Source of the DNA: Sanderia malayensis
Taxonomy: Eukaryota > Cnidaria > Scyphozoa > Semaeostomeae > Pelagiidae
Direction: 5' to 3'
Assembly: GCA_013076295.1 (NCBI GenBank)
Contig: RQOL01000906.1
Span: 3,162,001 to 3,226,000, forward strand
Length of the DNA: 64,000 nucleotides
In this document: in pieces, positions 53,301-64,000 of the stretch
Layout: the number at the start of each line of letters is the position of its first letter
How positions within the stretch are numbered: position 1 is the first letter of the stretch
The notes under the pieces: generated by a model
Seen by the model: the letters and a program-made list of their open reading frames with translations, nothing else
The model's database searches: none
Told to the model about the DNA's origin: nothing
Made by a program: the position numbers and the translations under genes

Positions 53301-54178
53301 TTCAGAAATTCTAACAAGCACTGTAAGACTTGGATTGGCAACGTATTGCTATTTAATAGTTAATATTTAGTCTATAGCATTGATAAATGCAGTGATTTAA
53401 TCAAAACATTTCTGTTTTCTTGTTAGAGCTGGCTGCGAAAGAAAGCTGAACGGAGTCATATTGGGTTCGATAAAATTTCGCGAATTCTGAAAAATGCCGA
53501 TGCACCATTAACTGTAAGATTTATTTCTTTCATCGTTAAATGTATTTTTCAAAACTATTACTAGATTTACAGCTTGATTTTATATTACCGTAAATCCTCG
53601 AATTAGCCCCCTTATTTATTTTTGACATTTTCAGAGGGGGGCTTATTCGAGGGGGGCCAATTCGAGGATTTACGGTAGTAATTTAACAGCCGACTTGTTC
53701 CGGATAAAGCTAGAGTAAAGGAGAGGCAAGAGTAATTGGATTTTAATAAAGCTTCTTGTCTCTTAATGAAATGATTTTACGCACGTTTTCAGATATTAGA
53801 AAAGTACATTCAAATGGTAGAAGATGCAGACCAACGATTAAAATTGGCTTCTTCATGCAAATGTCATCAAATCGCTATCGATGTGAGACAATTGTCTTTC
53901 TTTTTATTTGCTTTAAAGACTGTAAAAGTTTAGCAACATATTGTTGAGACCGGTATATTTGTCTTGCAGACAATTATTCAACAGAGAGATAGGCATATGT
54001 TGGAGAAATATCGACAGAATGTGATATATGATGAGAAATATAGATCAAAAATTACAAATTATCTCAGTGATACGGTAATCTTTTTTGTATAATGTTCATC
54101 CCCTGGATACATGCTTTTGGGATTATAAAAATTATAAAGCAGGTTTTTCTTTTTGTTTAGAGCATAAAATGGAAATAG
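50317..54178 (+). CDS. VIPAS39: VIPAS39 (SPE-39/VIPAR), VPS33B partner
   Basis: Eighteen small exons: 50317-50355, 50591-50795, 50879-51043, 51126-51208, 51320-51388, 51476-51568, 51677-51710, 51805-51907, 52038-52065, 52157-52230, 52697-52784, 52862-52990, 53098-53142, 53233-53322, 53427-53513, 53793-53882, 53970-54074 and 54161-54178. They give 514 residues (human 493). VIPAS39 pairs with VPS33B in late-endosome/lysosome and apical-recycling traffic. Conserved blocks include SLENYKSLKEKLQLLDFALK, VIIFLEKSLSK, RYHPRTDSVLSKSLLTTLYY, LSEKQYEWTVVSACAKLHRW, HIGFDKISRILKNADAP, VEDADQRLKLASSCKCHQIA and the terminal SIKWK (human IRWKN). The N-terminal third is acidic and divergent, as usual. Intron 10 holds a tandem repeat and intron 15 a foldback element. 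Confidence 0.95.
52278..52651 (+). repeat. Two-copy tandem repeat (about 187 bp units) in VIPAS39 intron
   Basis: Unit 1 starts at 52278 and unit 2 at 52466, with a partial third boundary at 52652 (tagctataat). Shared words include cggccacccctcgggacc, aacttttgaaccaattg and gtaggtttcgactatttg; only scattered substitutions separate the copies. It is non-coding and sits in intron 10. It may be part of a dispersed family. Confidence 0.85.
53586..53677. repeat. 92-bp foldback (MITE-like) element in VIPAS39 intron
   Basis: The ends are near-perfect inverted copies: taccgtaaatcctcgaatt at 53586 and its complement aattcgaggatttacggta ending at 53677. Inside these, runs of C and G (agccccctta, then ggggggcttattcgag) extend the pairing, so the whole element can fold into one hairpin. 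It has no coding capacity. Size and symmetry suit a non-autonomous MITE. A flanking TA or similar target duplication is not clear. Confidence 0.8.
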
Positions 54179-54580
54179 TATCTTTCAAGAACTATTTGCT
54201 TCATCCTTGGAATCTTTTTATTTGCTGATGGGTTTAAATTACAAATTGATGTTTCAAAATGAATCAGCTATAATCAATCTCTGTACTAATTTTTATAAGT
54301 TGCTTATATTTTTATCAAGTGCTTTTGCTTTGCATGCAAGTATTTTTATTATTCTGTTTATACCATATTGAACTATCGGCAGAGTTTGCCTGGATTTTTA
54401 ACTTTTTAGGGTGATATTTCATTTCATTGATCAAATTCAAGGGCTAAATGTTCAAGCCATTGTTACTGAATGAATTGGGAATGAATGAATGAGAGGGTAT
54501 ACCACTATCAACACTATCACACAACAGCAACAACAACAACGGTTAAAGATTTTGCACGATTTTGCAGCTCGTTGTTCAAC

Positions 54581-56812
54581 ATGAAATTTATTGAGTACAA
54601 ACAAATAGTTAGTTATATTTCGCAAAGAAATGATAAAAAGAAAGCTTTGATTTTACAATTGCATTCTTTGTTCCCGAAGTAAGTTATTTTCGTCGTTTAT
54701 TTCGGATAAAAGCCTTGTTATTCGTTCTGTTCGAGCCTCTCGTTTCTTTTGATATTTGATTGAGCTTAGGCCTTGCTCGAAATATGTAATTTAAGTCTAT
54801 CATGTTTGTGTTCACTTTAGTGTTGAGACAGATACTCTGCACAGCATCCATTCTCAAAGACTGCAAGTAAGAAATAATTTATAGTTAATTCACAGTTTAT
54901 GTGTATGCGTGCGAAGGATTGCACTTGCAAAATTGAGAGAAGAATTGAACAATAGGGGTTGACCAATGAAAGTCTAGGCCATTGTATTGTCCATTGAACT
55001 TAAATCACATCAAAGGCTGCGCTCTTTGAAGTCATTCATTTTTGGTTGCAGAGAAAAGTTAAAGCAAATTTTCGTAAGCATTACAAACCTAACAGAATGC
55101 AATTATATTATGAAAGGTATTTGTATGTGTATTGTACCCAAACATTTCTACATTTTTTTATATGATATATACTGAATCAATTCAAAGCGTTAATGGTTTA
55201 TCTGTTCGTTTTCAGATGTATGCGTCATGTAAGTGATAATAAGGACGCTGGTGTTATCCTGCAAATAGCTGAAGAGGTTAATTTCATATTTTTATATGGC
55301 ACTGTATGTTATGCTATTATGTATAAGGAGTAATTGAACATTCAAAAATGATCATTACTTTTGAAGGTTGATTTTCCACCTGTGATGTTAGCAAGAATCA
55401 TCATAGAAGAACATCTAAAGAGAACAAAGTACAGGCAAACAGAAACCGGTATCAAATTACCCTACTTGCTACATCATCATGTTTACTTTTGACCACAGGG
55501 GCATACCTTAAAATGAAAAAAATGTGTCAGTCAGAGCGGTTGGAATCTGCAATTTTTTATCATACTTTTACAAATTTTATTTCAGTACCAAAAAGTCAAA
55601 TTAGTTTGCTGTTGAAAAATCCGAAAAATATCGAAGATGATAAGCTTAAAAATGAAATTGAGCTTGTAAGAAACGTCGACGCTATTTTCTATGTGTTTCT
55701 TTTAAGACTTTGGAGATGTTCTACGCTTGCTTGTAGTGTCTAACATAGCTTATAAATATTATATATTATAAGTGCTTAGAAGAAGATGAAGATTTTGGCC
55801 CAGGAAATGATGCTATAAAACGGTATGTATGTCTTGTCATAGTCCATCAATGGGCCGTAGGCCTCTATTCATAGTATGTATATGAGCTTGTTTCAAGCCA
55901 CCTGGCCATGTGATGATCTTCCTCTCTTTGCTTTCTTTTCGTCTCGCCTTCTATTGACGCAAGCAGTAAGCTAGCGTCAGTAGAAAGCGCAGCACCGTAA
56001 CTTTATTTCTTTGCTCTCTTTGATTATGATTATTATGATGATTCATCTGCTTTTTCAGCAATATCGGCGAAGCATTCGAAACGAGACTCGCAAACATTCT
56101 AACGGAGAAAGATATTCCTTTTATTTGTTAGTTGAACTTTTTTCTATCCTTAAATCGTTCACGAGGATCTATAGATTCATTCACCCCCTTCAAATTGTCG
56201 TGGCACATAGTAATGCTAATGTTTATTGACGAAGATTAAAATTAATTGGTAATAATTATAATTTCAGGTGAAGATAAACTAAGAAGTCTGGGTTATGACA
56301 AAACTCCCGATTTCAAATTAGAAGTTCCTATCGGTAAGTGTTGGTTCACCATTTATGCTCCTCCTTACGATACGCTCTTATGTGTTATATATAATATATT
56401 TAAGCATTTATATCTTTATTTATATATTAAATTAAAGCACTGCAAGGGTGTGTTGTAAATTGGATTGAAAGTAAAGCTTCCTTTGGTGATGAAGAAAGCA
56501 ACTCAATGTATCTTGAAGATCAATTCTGGAGTTATACTAATAGGTAAGATATATACTAATATTGTGATAGCTACCGAATTTTAGATCTATTGCGTGGATT
56601 CTTGTAAAATTCTTCATGAATGCTCTTCTCCTCTTGTAGAGCTTTGATAGGCAAGTAAATATTTGGTGATTATTTCATGTTTTAGATTTGGGCCAGGAAT
56701 GGTAATATATTGGTTTGATTTTATTGACGAACTTGATGTAAACAGAAGCAGAGGTATAATTCTATGCAACCATTTTCCAAATGAAATAGTCACACTGGAT
56801 ACTTTACTATGA
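54581..56812 (+). CDS. CDIN1: CDIN1 (C15orf41), predicted PD-(D/E)XK nuclease
   Basis: Eleven exons, 54581-54678, 54821-54866, 55052-55116, 55216-55276, 55367-55448, 55586-55665, 55773-55822, 56059-56126, 56268-56333, 56438-56543 and 56686-56812, give 282 residues (human 281). CDIN1 binds codanin-1, and its mutation causes congenital dyserythropoietic anaemia type I in humans. Conserved blocks: [82 protein letters not shown] and the end IVTLDTLL. The nuclease core is PDF (Asp) and ESK (E-x-K), both intact, so catalysis is plausible. It starts 402 bp after VIPAS39 on the same strand. Confidence 0.96.
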
Positions 56813-57959
56813 TTCGTTGGCATTCAATTGTAGAAAAGATGCTTTACTTTAATTACTTTTGAAAATATGCACGAAAAGAAGTCTAGATCTAAATGATTTG
56901 ATGGTAAGGTTTAAAGTACATCTGTTTGTCTGCAACCACCTTGATTCAGACATATGTCTTAGGATTAGAATGGTTAGTATATGCAGATCAGTATTAATCT
57001 ATCATTTCTGTCTCCTCATCTTATTCTTTTTGTTCTTTACATTATAACGTTGTTCTATCTATCGTATCGAATTGTCTGCTTTTCTTTTGTAATAGTCACA
57101 TGTAGGCAATATCATTCAATTTGCTTTAGATACCAACCAATGTGATTTTGGCAATTTTTGTTAGGCTTCTGTTTCCTTGTGACGTAGCTATATTCTTGCC
57201 TTATTGTACATACACATTAAGTGCAGTAGCGAATTTGAAAGATAAATGTTTCACTGACAAATAAGGTAGGCAGACAATATTATTATGAATTAAACGTTAT
57301 GACTTATGCATAAAGACAATATCGTGTTGTAAAAAGAAATTTGGTTGGATATGGCTGGGAAGACTGCTTCAGCCAACCACCAATAAATAGCGATCTCTCG
57401 TTGGAGCCATTTCTTGCGATTATCTCGTTTAATCTTGCAACATTTTCAAATCGGCATATCTTATGGAAACAGGATCATATTCTCCTTCTTCATTCGCTAT
57501 ATCTTTTCTAGGTCAAAAATGTTTTATTATAAAGGCTATTGTTTTTCGGAATTATAATGGATAAATCAATTAGCAAATCTTTCTGATTTCTTTTGATAGA
57601 ATACCGAATATATTGGTGGGAAAGAATGAAATGTGAAATTTGAGCAGCAACCAAACAGCCCATCTGCTCTTTCACCATAGTAACATGATTTTGATTGACA
57701 TGCGAACTGGAACGAAGCTGTGCTGGTTATTTTCACTTTTTCATCTCATCTGTGCCCCTTACTTCCTGTCTTCCTGTTGTGTCAGTCGATCGAATTTTGA
57801 CGTGTTTGAAAGTTTGGGCAGAGCTGCGAACAGTGTGAAAGATTTAGCTGACATAATTCTATAGTAGCTTGTCTAACCGCAGGCAGAAAACAAAACGTTG
57901 ACGGCTCATCTTGGAGAAATCTTGAAAGCTATCAGTTCATTGAAGTTTCTGTCAGTCAT
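56813..57959. other. CDIN1-Meis-B intergenic region
   Basis: About 1.1 kb with the CDIN1 3' UTR and Meis-B promoter/5' UTR. An acceptor-like accgcag at 57884-57890 could begin a UTR exon leading to the Meis-B start. No other gene is supported. An open frame at 57640-57864 lacks an ATG start and similarity. Confidence 0.4.
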
Positions 57960-60900
57960 ATGGCGCAAAGGGTTTGTTCAAGCTTAATTTGATATTTTTA
58001 TCTTCAACTCAACATGACTACAACAAAATCGAAAGGTTTCTTATTAACAACTTTGACACTCATCAAATCATTATGTTTGTATACTTCAGGTTTATTCTAT
58101 GCGATTGTATATGAAATGGAGCTTCATTATTGCTCCAATTAGAGGCTAAATACTAGCATGATCTTTGAGCTGTGTTTTCGTTAGGTAATAATTCTCTTTT
58201 TAAACATTGAAAGATAGGAGATACGTTCGCTTCCCCATTTGGCCTTCCGATTGAAGATGGCGCATCTGGTAATAGCAGTCTGCTTTCTTCAGATGGTACA
58301 ACGCGCCTAAATCGTCAAATGCAACAAGCAACGGCTCATAGTGCCAATTATTTACAACAGCAATGCATGTCTTCATCAGAACAAACTGCATATGATAGCA
58401 ACCTTGCATCCTCATCTAACGATGCTCAAATCAAAATTGATAAAGAAAGCCTTTATGGGTAATGTATTTATCTGTTATTATATTTTATGTATACCAATTT
58501 GCGAGCATTGTTGGATTTGAAAATCGTTCATTATGTCCTAAGCCTTCATGTTGTTGAAGCTATAAAGATAACAACACATGACACAACCGTCAGTTTGTCC
58601 ATCAACACATTTCTTTCACTGTATTATCTTGAATATATATTTACACAATGCTTGCAATTACAATCTTATGGTCTGTCAATAGTCACTTGATTCATAATAT
58701 TTTATTACCACAATGTATTCTTCCAGACTACCTCTCTATTACTAATGTTATTTTGATTTTCTTCGATTTTTTACCTCATTGTTTACACGTTTTTTATGAG
58801 AATAATTTGCTTGGATGGGCAAAAATAGTTAAACTCCGTTTTTAAAAAAGACGCGATTGATTTTAGTTTGTGATTGGTATGATCTCGTTGAATACGAAGA
58901 ACTTGTTAATTTTTGTTTGGAAAAATCCTGGTCTTTGATTTTGATTTGCACGAGTTTGTTCGTGACGATTTGGGTTTACACATCCAAAATGCTCAACTTC
59001 AAAGCAATAACGTAATATTAGATCCCGAATGTAAGAAACCAAATAAGAAACTAATCTCGGTGCTAAAACGCCAAAGTTATCATGTCAAATTAAGAAATAT
59101 TCAGTACAAAGTGCCGATTCAAGTTTCTCATATAAAAACGTGTTATGTTATTCCATTTCCGCCTAATGACAACAATATGACAAACAAAATTTATCAAAAC
59201 TATTTATACATTTGTTATTATAATTCTGTGATAATAACCGAGAGTATATAATCTATTAGCCTGTCTATGAATTCGTGTTTTGAGGCTTATTGTTCAATGC
59301 AGCATGGTTTTTACACTTTTGTGCCATCGACTCTTGTGGATAACGGAAATAAGTCTTTGCAGATATGGATGTGATATTTGCCTGCGAAGTTAGTTAATCC
59401 TGAAAAAGCAAATATTGTCTACTTAATCAAATGAAATCCTTGACAACATGCCATGACATAAAAATCTTAACGGCCGCTCTCTGTTTTGTTAAACAAAAAT
59501 ATCTTCATAAACAATCAAGTATTATATTTCCATATCTTCAAACACAATTTTCTCTGGTTTTTTCCAGGCACCCTCTATTTCCGCTGCTTGCTCTTGTATT
59601 TGAAAAATGTGAATTAGCAACGTGTTCAACATCAAAACAACAACAGAATGATTCACATGACGATGTTTGCTCCTCTTTGTCATTCAATAATGATATACAA
59701 GCATTTGCAAAACAGGTAAACGAAATCATTGCAACAAAATTCTTGCTGTGCGATTTGACATTTTAACACATATATATCGCATTAAAGTCCCTTTTTACCG
59801 CTCTTTTCACAAGTTCCATGTCTTTTACATTCTTTTCTCAATTTTAATAATGGTTTTATGCTGTATTTATGGCGTGTACCGTTCCGTCAAAATATTAAAA
59901 GATTATGTATCTTATCTCAAATTCTAGTTCCGAGATGACAAATTGTTTTTTACATCCAACACAGAATTGGATCGACTTGTAAGAAGCAAATATATCCTAC
60001 TTTTATCTTATAACTATATTCATATTATTTTATATACGAATTAATTATTTGTGGCCTTTTTATTTATTTTCAGATGATCCTGTCCATCCAGGTTTTACGT
60101 TTTCATTTGCTGGAGCTAGAAAAAGTAAGTTATTTCTGCGTTTTATTAATGAATGCATTTTTTATGATAATTTGGTATATACATATCAATTAAATTGATT
60201 CTTTGTTGTTTCAGGTTCATGACTTGTGTGATAACTTTTGCAAACGATATATTGCGTGTTTGAAAGGAAAGATGCCTCTAGATTTGGTCCTGGAAGAAGG
60301 TGATTCTAAAGAGAAGGTTTCATCAGAAAGTGATGATGCAAAGGAATTAACTGCAAACTCTCCTCCTTCCGATCAGGTAAAATTATTTCTTATTTTAGTA
60401 GCTAGCAAGTAGCAATTACTATGTTACTTGAATTATTTCAATAATGTCTCAATGGTAATAGATTGAATGAAATTAATATTATTAATATGAAGGATGAATC
60501 CCCAAGCACGTGGCCAAGTGCAAGTTTAAATCTTCCCTCAAATCCTCTTGAGAATGAAAGATCAGCAATGCAGCATCAATTTGCATCATCACCGTCATTA
60601 GATGATAACATCACTCACGATGCTTCACCACAACCTCATCATTCAAATCAAGGTATTACACCCTATACTAGTATAACCAATCAATTTATCCATGCATGTT
60701 TGTTTGCGCTTTCTATTCATGTACATCTATGCAATTGCAGATTCCACTTTTAATGAAAACTTACATGATTCAGAAGACAGTTTTATAAATGATGATGAAG
60801 ATAAAGATAAAAGAAAGCAAAAGAAACGAGGAATATTTCCTAAAATGGCCACCAATATTATGAAGGCCTGGCTCTTTCAACATTTGACGGTAACTTGATC

Positions 60901-61726
60901 ATAACTGGAGCTTTCTATTGAAATAATTTTATAGTCAGGAGTAAAGCCATGCCTGCAACATTATTGTGGTTGCTGTTGTATATGTAAGGTGGCTGATGTA
61001 GGATATCCTATGTGGTAGACCATAATCTTATGGAACGTCGCTTGTGTTCATTTCCAGCATCCATATCCATCTGAAGAACAAAAAAGACAACTTGCTAATG
61101 AAACTGGTTTAACAATACTACAAGTCAACAATTGGTATGTTTATTTGTTTTATCTCTGTTTCTTAACATAGATATATATATATTGCATTAGCTATGATGA
61201 TTTGATGATTTAATTCAATCAATTTGAAAGGTTTATAAACGCAAGACGTCGTGTTGTACAACCGATGATTGACGCATCGAATAGAGCAGGAAAGTCTTCA
61301 GTTGTCACTGTCTTTAAATCTAAACGTCGCAGAAGTTCAAGCCCGGAAAGTGTCTCACCAAGTCCTTATGCTTTCAATTTACCATATGGACCTGGACCAT
61401 ATCCAGTTGGGGCGTATTCATCTGACCAACGACATCCTTCAATTCATGGTGGTTATTATGCCACTGAACCAGGTGTTTCACCAGGATATTTCACACCATT
61501 TCCCCATGTTGCTCACCAATCATATCAATCATATCCACCATGTTCCATTGCTGATCAAAATTCCGATGCAGCGTCTGCCCAAGCTAATGTCAATTTTGCC
61601 ATGCAATCAAGATCTCAAATGCCACCTCAACATGCTCATATCTCACAGAGTGCTCACCCACACATGCAACCTGTACCTGTTTATTGCACTGATTCAAATG
61701 GTCAACTTTACGTCAAAGCCACCTAA
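57960..61726 (+). CDS. MEIS: Meis-B: complete Meis homeobox transcription factor
   Basis: Exons 57960-57971, 58214-58458, 59568-59715, 59928-59978, 60074-60124, 60215-60376, 60493-60652, 60741-60889, 61058-61134 and 61231-61726 join to 516 residues. Exon 1 encodes only MAQR, the same start as vertebrate Meis proteins, read in phase 0. The PBX-interaction (HM1/HM2) domain is intact: [64 protein letters not shown]. The TALE homeodomain region reads [31 protein letters not shown] and [18 protein letters not shown]. The C-terminus is rich in P, Y and H. Meis proteins are nuclear cofactors of PBX and HOX. An AATAAA at 61761-61766 lies 35 bases past the stop. The exon 2 start (58214) was chosen to keep phase 0; the acceptor there is weak. 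The exon 7 acceptor (60492) is also weak. Confidence 0.93.
58913..59251 (+). other. Long open frame inside Meis-B intron, possible gene relic
   Basis: A 112-codon frame without an ATG start, in the intron between Meis-B exons 2 and 3. Its composition is less AT-biased than its surroundings and contains plausible protein segments ([34 protein letters not shown]). I recognise no family. It could be an unrecognised cassette exon, a transposon relic, or chance. Confidence 0.2.
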
Positions 61727-63007
61727 GCATCCCCATCCAATATATTGGCTGCATTTTTTAAATAAAAACACATGATTCTGTTCATCATTTTTCGTCAGCA
61801 TGCAAAACAAGTTCGAATATATTTTTATTATTACTATTACAAAGAAGAAGATTTTAATTACAGTACACTTACTAAATTTTTTAAGATAATATTAAATAAT
61901 TGCAAATTTCAATTTCATCTGTCAGTTCAAAGAATAATTGAACTTGGGGTTGGTCTTTGATCGAATAGGAAAAGGCACGCATAAAATCGTATACATGATT
62001 GTTTTATGGCTCGGTGGTGTGATATAGATAATGTTGGTAGTTTTGTTGGAAATTATGCAGTGGATAATTCTAAAGTCTTTTTATGACTTGATAAATATAA
62101 TAGTTGTCGATGTGAAAGCTAACCTCGGTGTTGTTGCTACCTGCTAAAAACGTTAGAAGATCTAGATATGTGAATTTTGTAATGTAAAATCTGAAGGTAC
62201 GGATGTTTTGTTTCACTAAAAGTGTTTGCGATTGTAACGAGACAGCAGGCAGCACTGTTTTTCACAACAAAATAGTTGCAAGTAATAATCTGGAATTCTG
62301 CCTTGCCTGACGTCACCTATTCAATGATCATCAGAAATGGTACATTGATCAACATGTTAATATTCTTATCTGTTTTAGATATATATTTGTTCTGTCATCA
62401 TATTGATCATGTTCGGTCTGATTATTTCTTATTAAATACTTTATATTTTTTGTTTAAATACGCAAGCAATACACAGATTACTGCAACGGTTTCATAGAAA
62501 TGAAATGTGAAATCTAAATTGAAGAATACAGTATATATGTTGGCCATTATTATTATTATGCCTACAAATGTGATTCAATTCAGTCATTCATGTATGAAGA
62601 CTTCCTGCTATTAGAATGGCAGCCTTTGATAATTAGACAAGGCATAAATTCAAGTTTTTAGATTCTTGTTGTTGTAATTGTATATTTTATTCATGCTTAA
62701 AAATGTTGCATTGAATAAAATAACAGAGATAACTTTCAAATTTTCAGCATTTCTTTTTGTTTCATGGAAACATGTCCGTTGTGTTTAGTTGTTGTCGTAG
62801 ACGCAGTGGATTGTTGTCATTTTGTGAGATTGAAGGAGACTCCTTGTTAATTGGGGCTCATATCATACGGCTTCCTAGTAATTGTTAGAATGAGATAATT
62901 ATTACCCCAATACGATCGTTATGCTATTTGATGTGATCACTCCATACAGTGTGTATCAAAACAACAATTGCTAGCTGGTAAAGTTCGCCATTACACTCTC
63001 AATCAAC
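61727..63007. other. Meis-B 3' UTR and intergenic region before Meis-C
   Basis: AT-rich, no supported coding exon. AATAAA at 61761-61766 belongs to Meis-B. Further AATAAA-like words occur near 62715, which could mark a longer 3' UTR. Confidence 0.4.
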
Positions 63008-63461
63008 ATGTCGATGGAAATCGCATCAAATCAAAGCATCCAAGATTCCATCCAACCAGATTCAACTGGTCACAAGAATAACATCAAAAGGCATTTTATA
63101 TTTTGCTATTTATTTGCATTTATTTGTAAGATTTTCCTGCAATATAATTGCAATTTTTAACAAGTATATTTGTTTAATGTTTCTGCAGCCATCCGTTGTT
63201 TCCATTATTGGCATTAGCATTTGAAAAATGTGAACTTGCAACGTGTACAACAAGGTTTTCTGGCATCGATATCTGCTCACCTCAGTCGTTTGTTAATGAT
63301 ATTAAAGCCTTTTCCATCAAGGTAAAATCAACTTTTATAGGTATATCTTAACACATTAGCTAATTCCTTGCTTTTGTTTCCTTGTCTTTAGTTTTGCTTA
63401 TTCTTTTCAGATAAAAGAGCAGTCTTCAATATTTACTACCAATGCTCAAGTGGACAGCCTT
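63008..63461 (+). CDS. Meis-C: N-terminal exons of a third Meis gene (3'-partial)
   Basis: Two exons are secure: 63189-63321 encodes [19 protein letters not shown] and [18 protein letters not shown]; 63411-63461 encodes [16 protein letters not shown]. These are the HM1 part of the PBX-interaction domain. Entry phase 2, then phase 0, and a 51-nt second exon match the corresponding exons of Meis-B. A candidate first exon, 63008-63090, starts [18 protein letters not shown] and ends in phase 2, but its donor would be GC (AAAG|GCATTT). It is less certain. The gene continues past the window; the HM2 and homeodomain exons were not seen before 64000. The sequence is more divergent than Meis-B (for example FSIKIKE instead of FAKQFRD). 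Confidence 0.8.
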
Positions 63462-64000
63462 GTAAGTTTTACATTTTCTCGCATAATATTTTCCTGTTAA
63501 AAATAAATATGGTATCTTCTCTATTTATCGATAAGGGTTGGTTATGAAATTTCCAATAAATATTACTGCTTTGTCTTTTGTTCAACTAAACGTAAACGTA
63601 ATTTACGTATTCGGGTACTACATTCATAAACATGTATGGTTCATAATTTTAAGCATCATCGAATGATTACAACATGTTTTCCTTTTTCATGGGCATGATT
63701 TTCGTGCAGTCATGCTTGATGTTGCCAAGCAACCGTTGCTGAATTAATAGTCATAAATTATGGTGCGTTTTTTGTTGGTAACCGTCCGTCCCAGACTCCA
63801 GCAAATAAGTCTCGGAAATCCTTGGGAGACACAACATCCAGTTATTCCAATATATATGATGGCAAATGGCAATATCATATATCCGTAAAAATAAATCCAT
63901 TTATATGGAAGCAAGAATGGAATGTTACTAATTTCCTTTTGTAGTGAAATTTTTGTAATAATGTTTTCTGTTGTATTTATTGTCATCAAAATCATATTTT
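63462..64000. other. Presumed Meis-C intron to window end
   Basis: No further Meis exon is recognisable. A reverse open frame at 63744-63995 (83 codons) lacks similarity. The end is probably inside an intron. Confidence 0.35.

Noticed and set aside
50317..56812. VIPAS39-CDIN1 as a trans-spliced operon
   Set aside because: Same strand, but 402 bp apart with room for a promoter; no direct evidence of polycistronic processing.

Overview
This window is nuclear DNA from an animal with a compact, AT-rich, intron-dense genome. About fifteen protein genes lie on both strands. Most introns are roughly 80-350 bp with GT-AG ends and pyrimidine-rich acceptors, and several genes sit head to head a few hundred bases apart. 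A Jagged-type Notch ligand with a VWC-like cysteine-rich block, plus VIPAS39, CDIN1, L2HGDH and TECPR2 orthologues, points to a bilaterian. The gene density and AT content suggest a tunicate-like invertebrate chordate, but that placement is inference. There are no prokaryotic operons, viral genes or CRISPR arrays.

Layout. 1-2061 (+) is the 3' part of a coiled-coil/SAM-domain gene. 2195-2683 (-) is CEP20/FOR20, head to head with an intronless DCAF13/Sof1 (2904-4241, +). 5377-11354 (+) is TECPR2. 12103-12848 (-) is METTL5, head to head with a small profilin-like gene (13183-14350, +). 14.35-25.5 kb is mostly non-coding 5' territory of Jagged, with candidate upstream exons and CSL-type sites. 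Jagged proper runs 25542-34193 (+). L2HGDH (35578-37911, -) is head to head with RPS6KC1 (38448-42399, +). Then come a QPCT-like glutaminyl cyclase (43112-44951, +), a five-exon ML-domain secreted lipid-binding protein (45856-46820, -), a Meis-type homeodomain gene (48686-50011, +), VIPAS39 (50317-54178, +), CDIN1 (54581-56812, +), a full Meis gene (57960-61726, +), and the N-terminal exons of a third Meis gene running off the right edge (63189 on).

Several genes act in endosome, lysosome or autophagy traffic (TECPR2, VIPAS39, RPS6KC1, possibly the ML protein). Two act in ribosome biogenesis or rRNA modification (DCAF13, METTL5). The developmental content is the Notch ligand and a local Meis expansion interrupted by VIPAS39 and CDIN1. 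Nothing shows these housekeeping genes to be one pathway; close packing is the simpler explanation.

The features most worth a second look are the Meis cluster (one copy apparently lacking the PBX-interaction half), the Jagged ligand with 24 EGF repeats, two alternative signal-peptide exons and upstream CSL motifs for Jagged, repeated use of GC-AG introns, an intronless DCAF13, and an 81-residue internal duplication in TECPR2. All exon models were read by eye from splice consensus, reading-frame continuity and protein similarity recalled from family knowledge. No alignment or transcript data were available.
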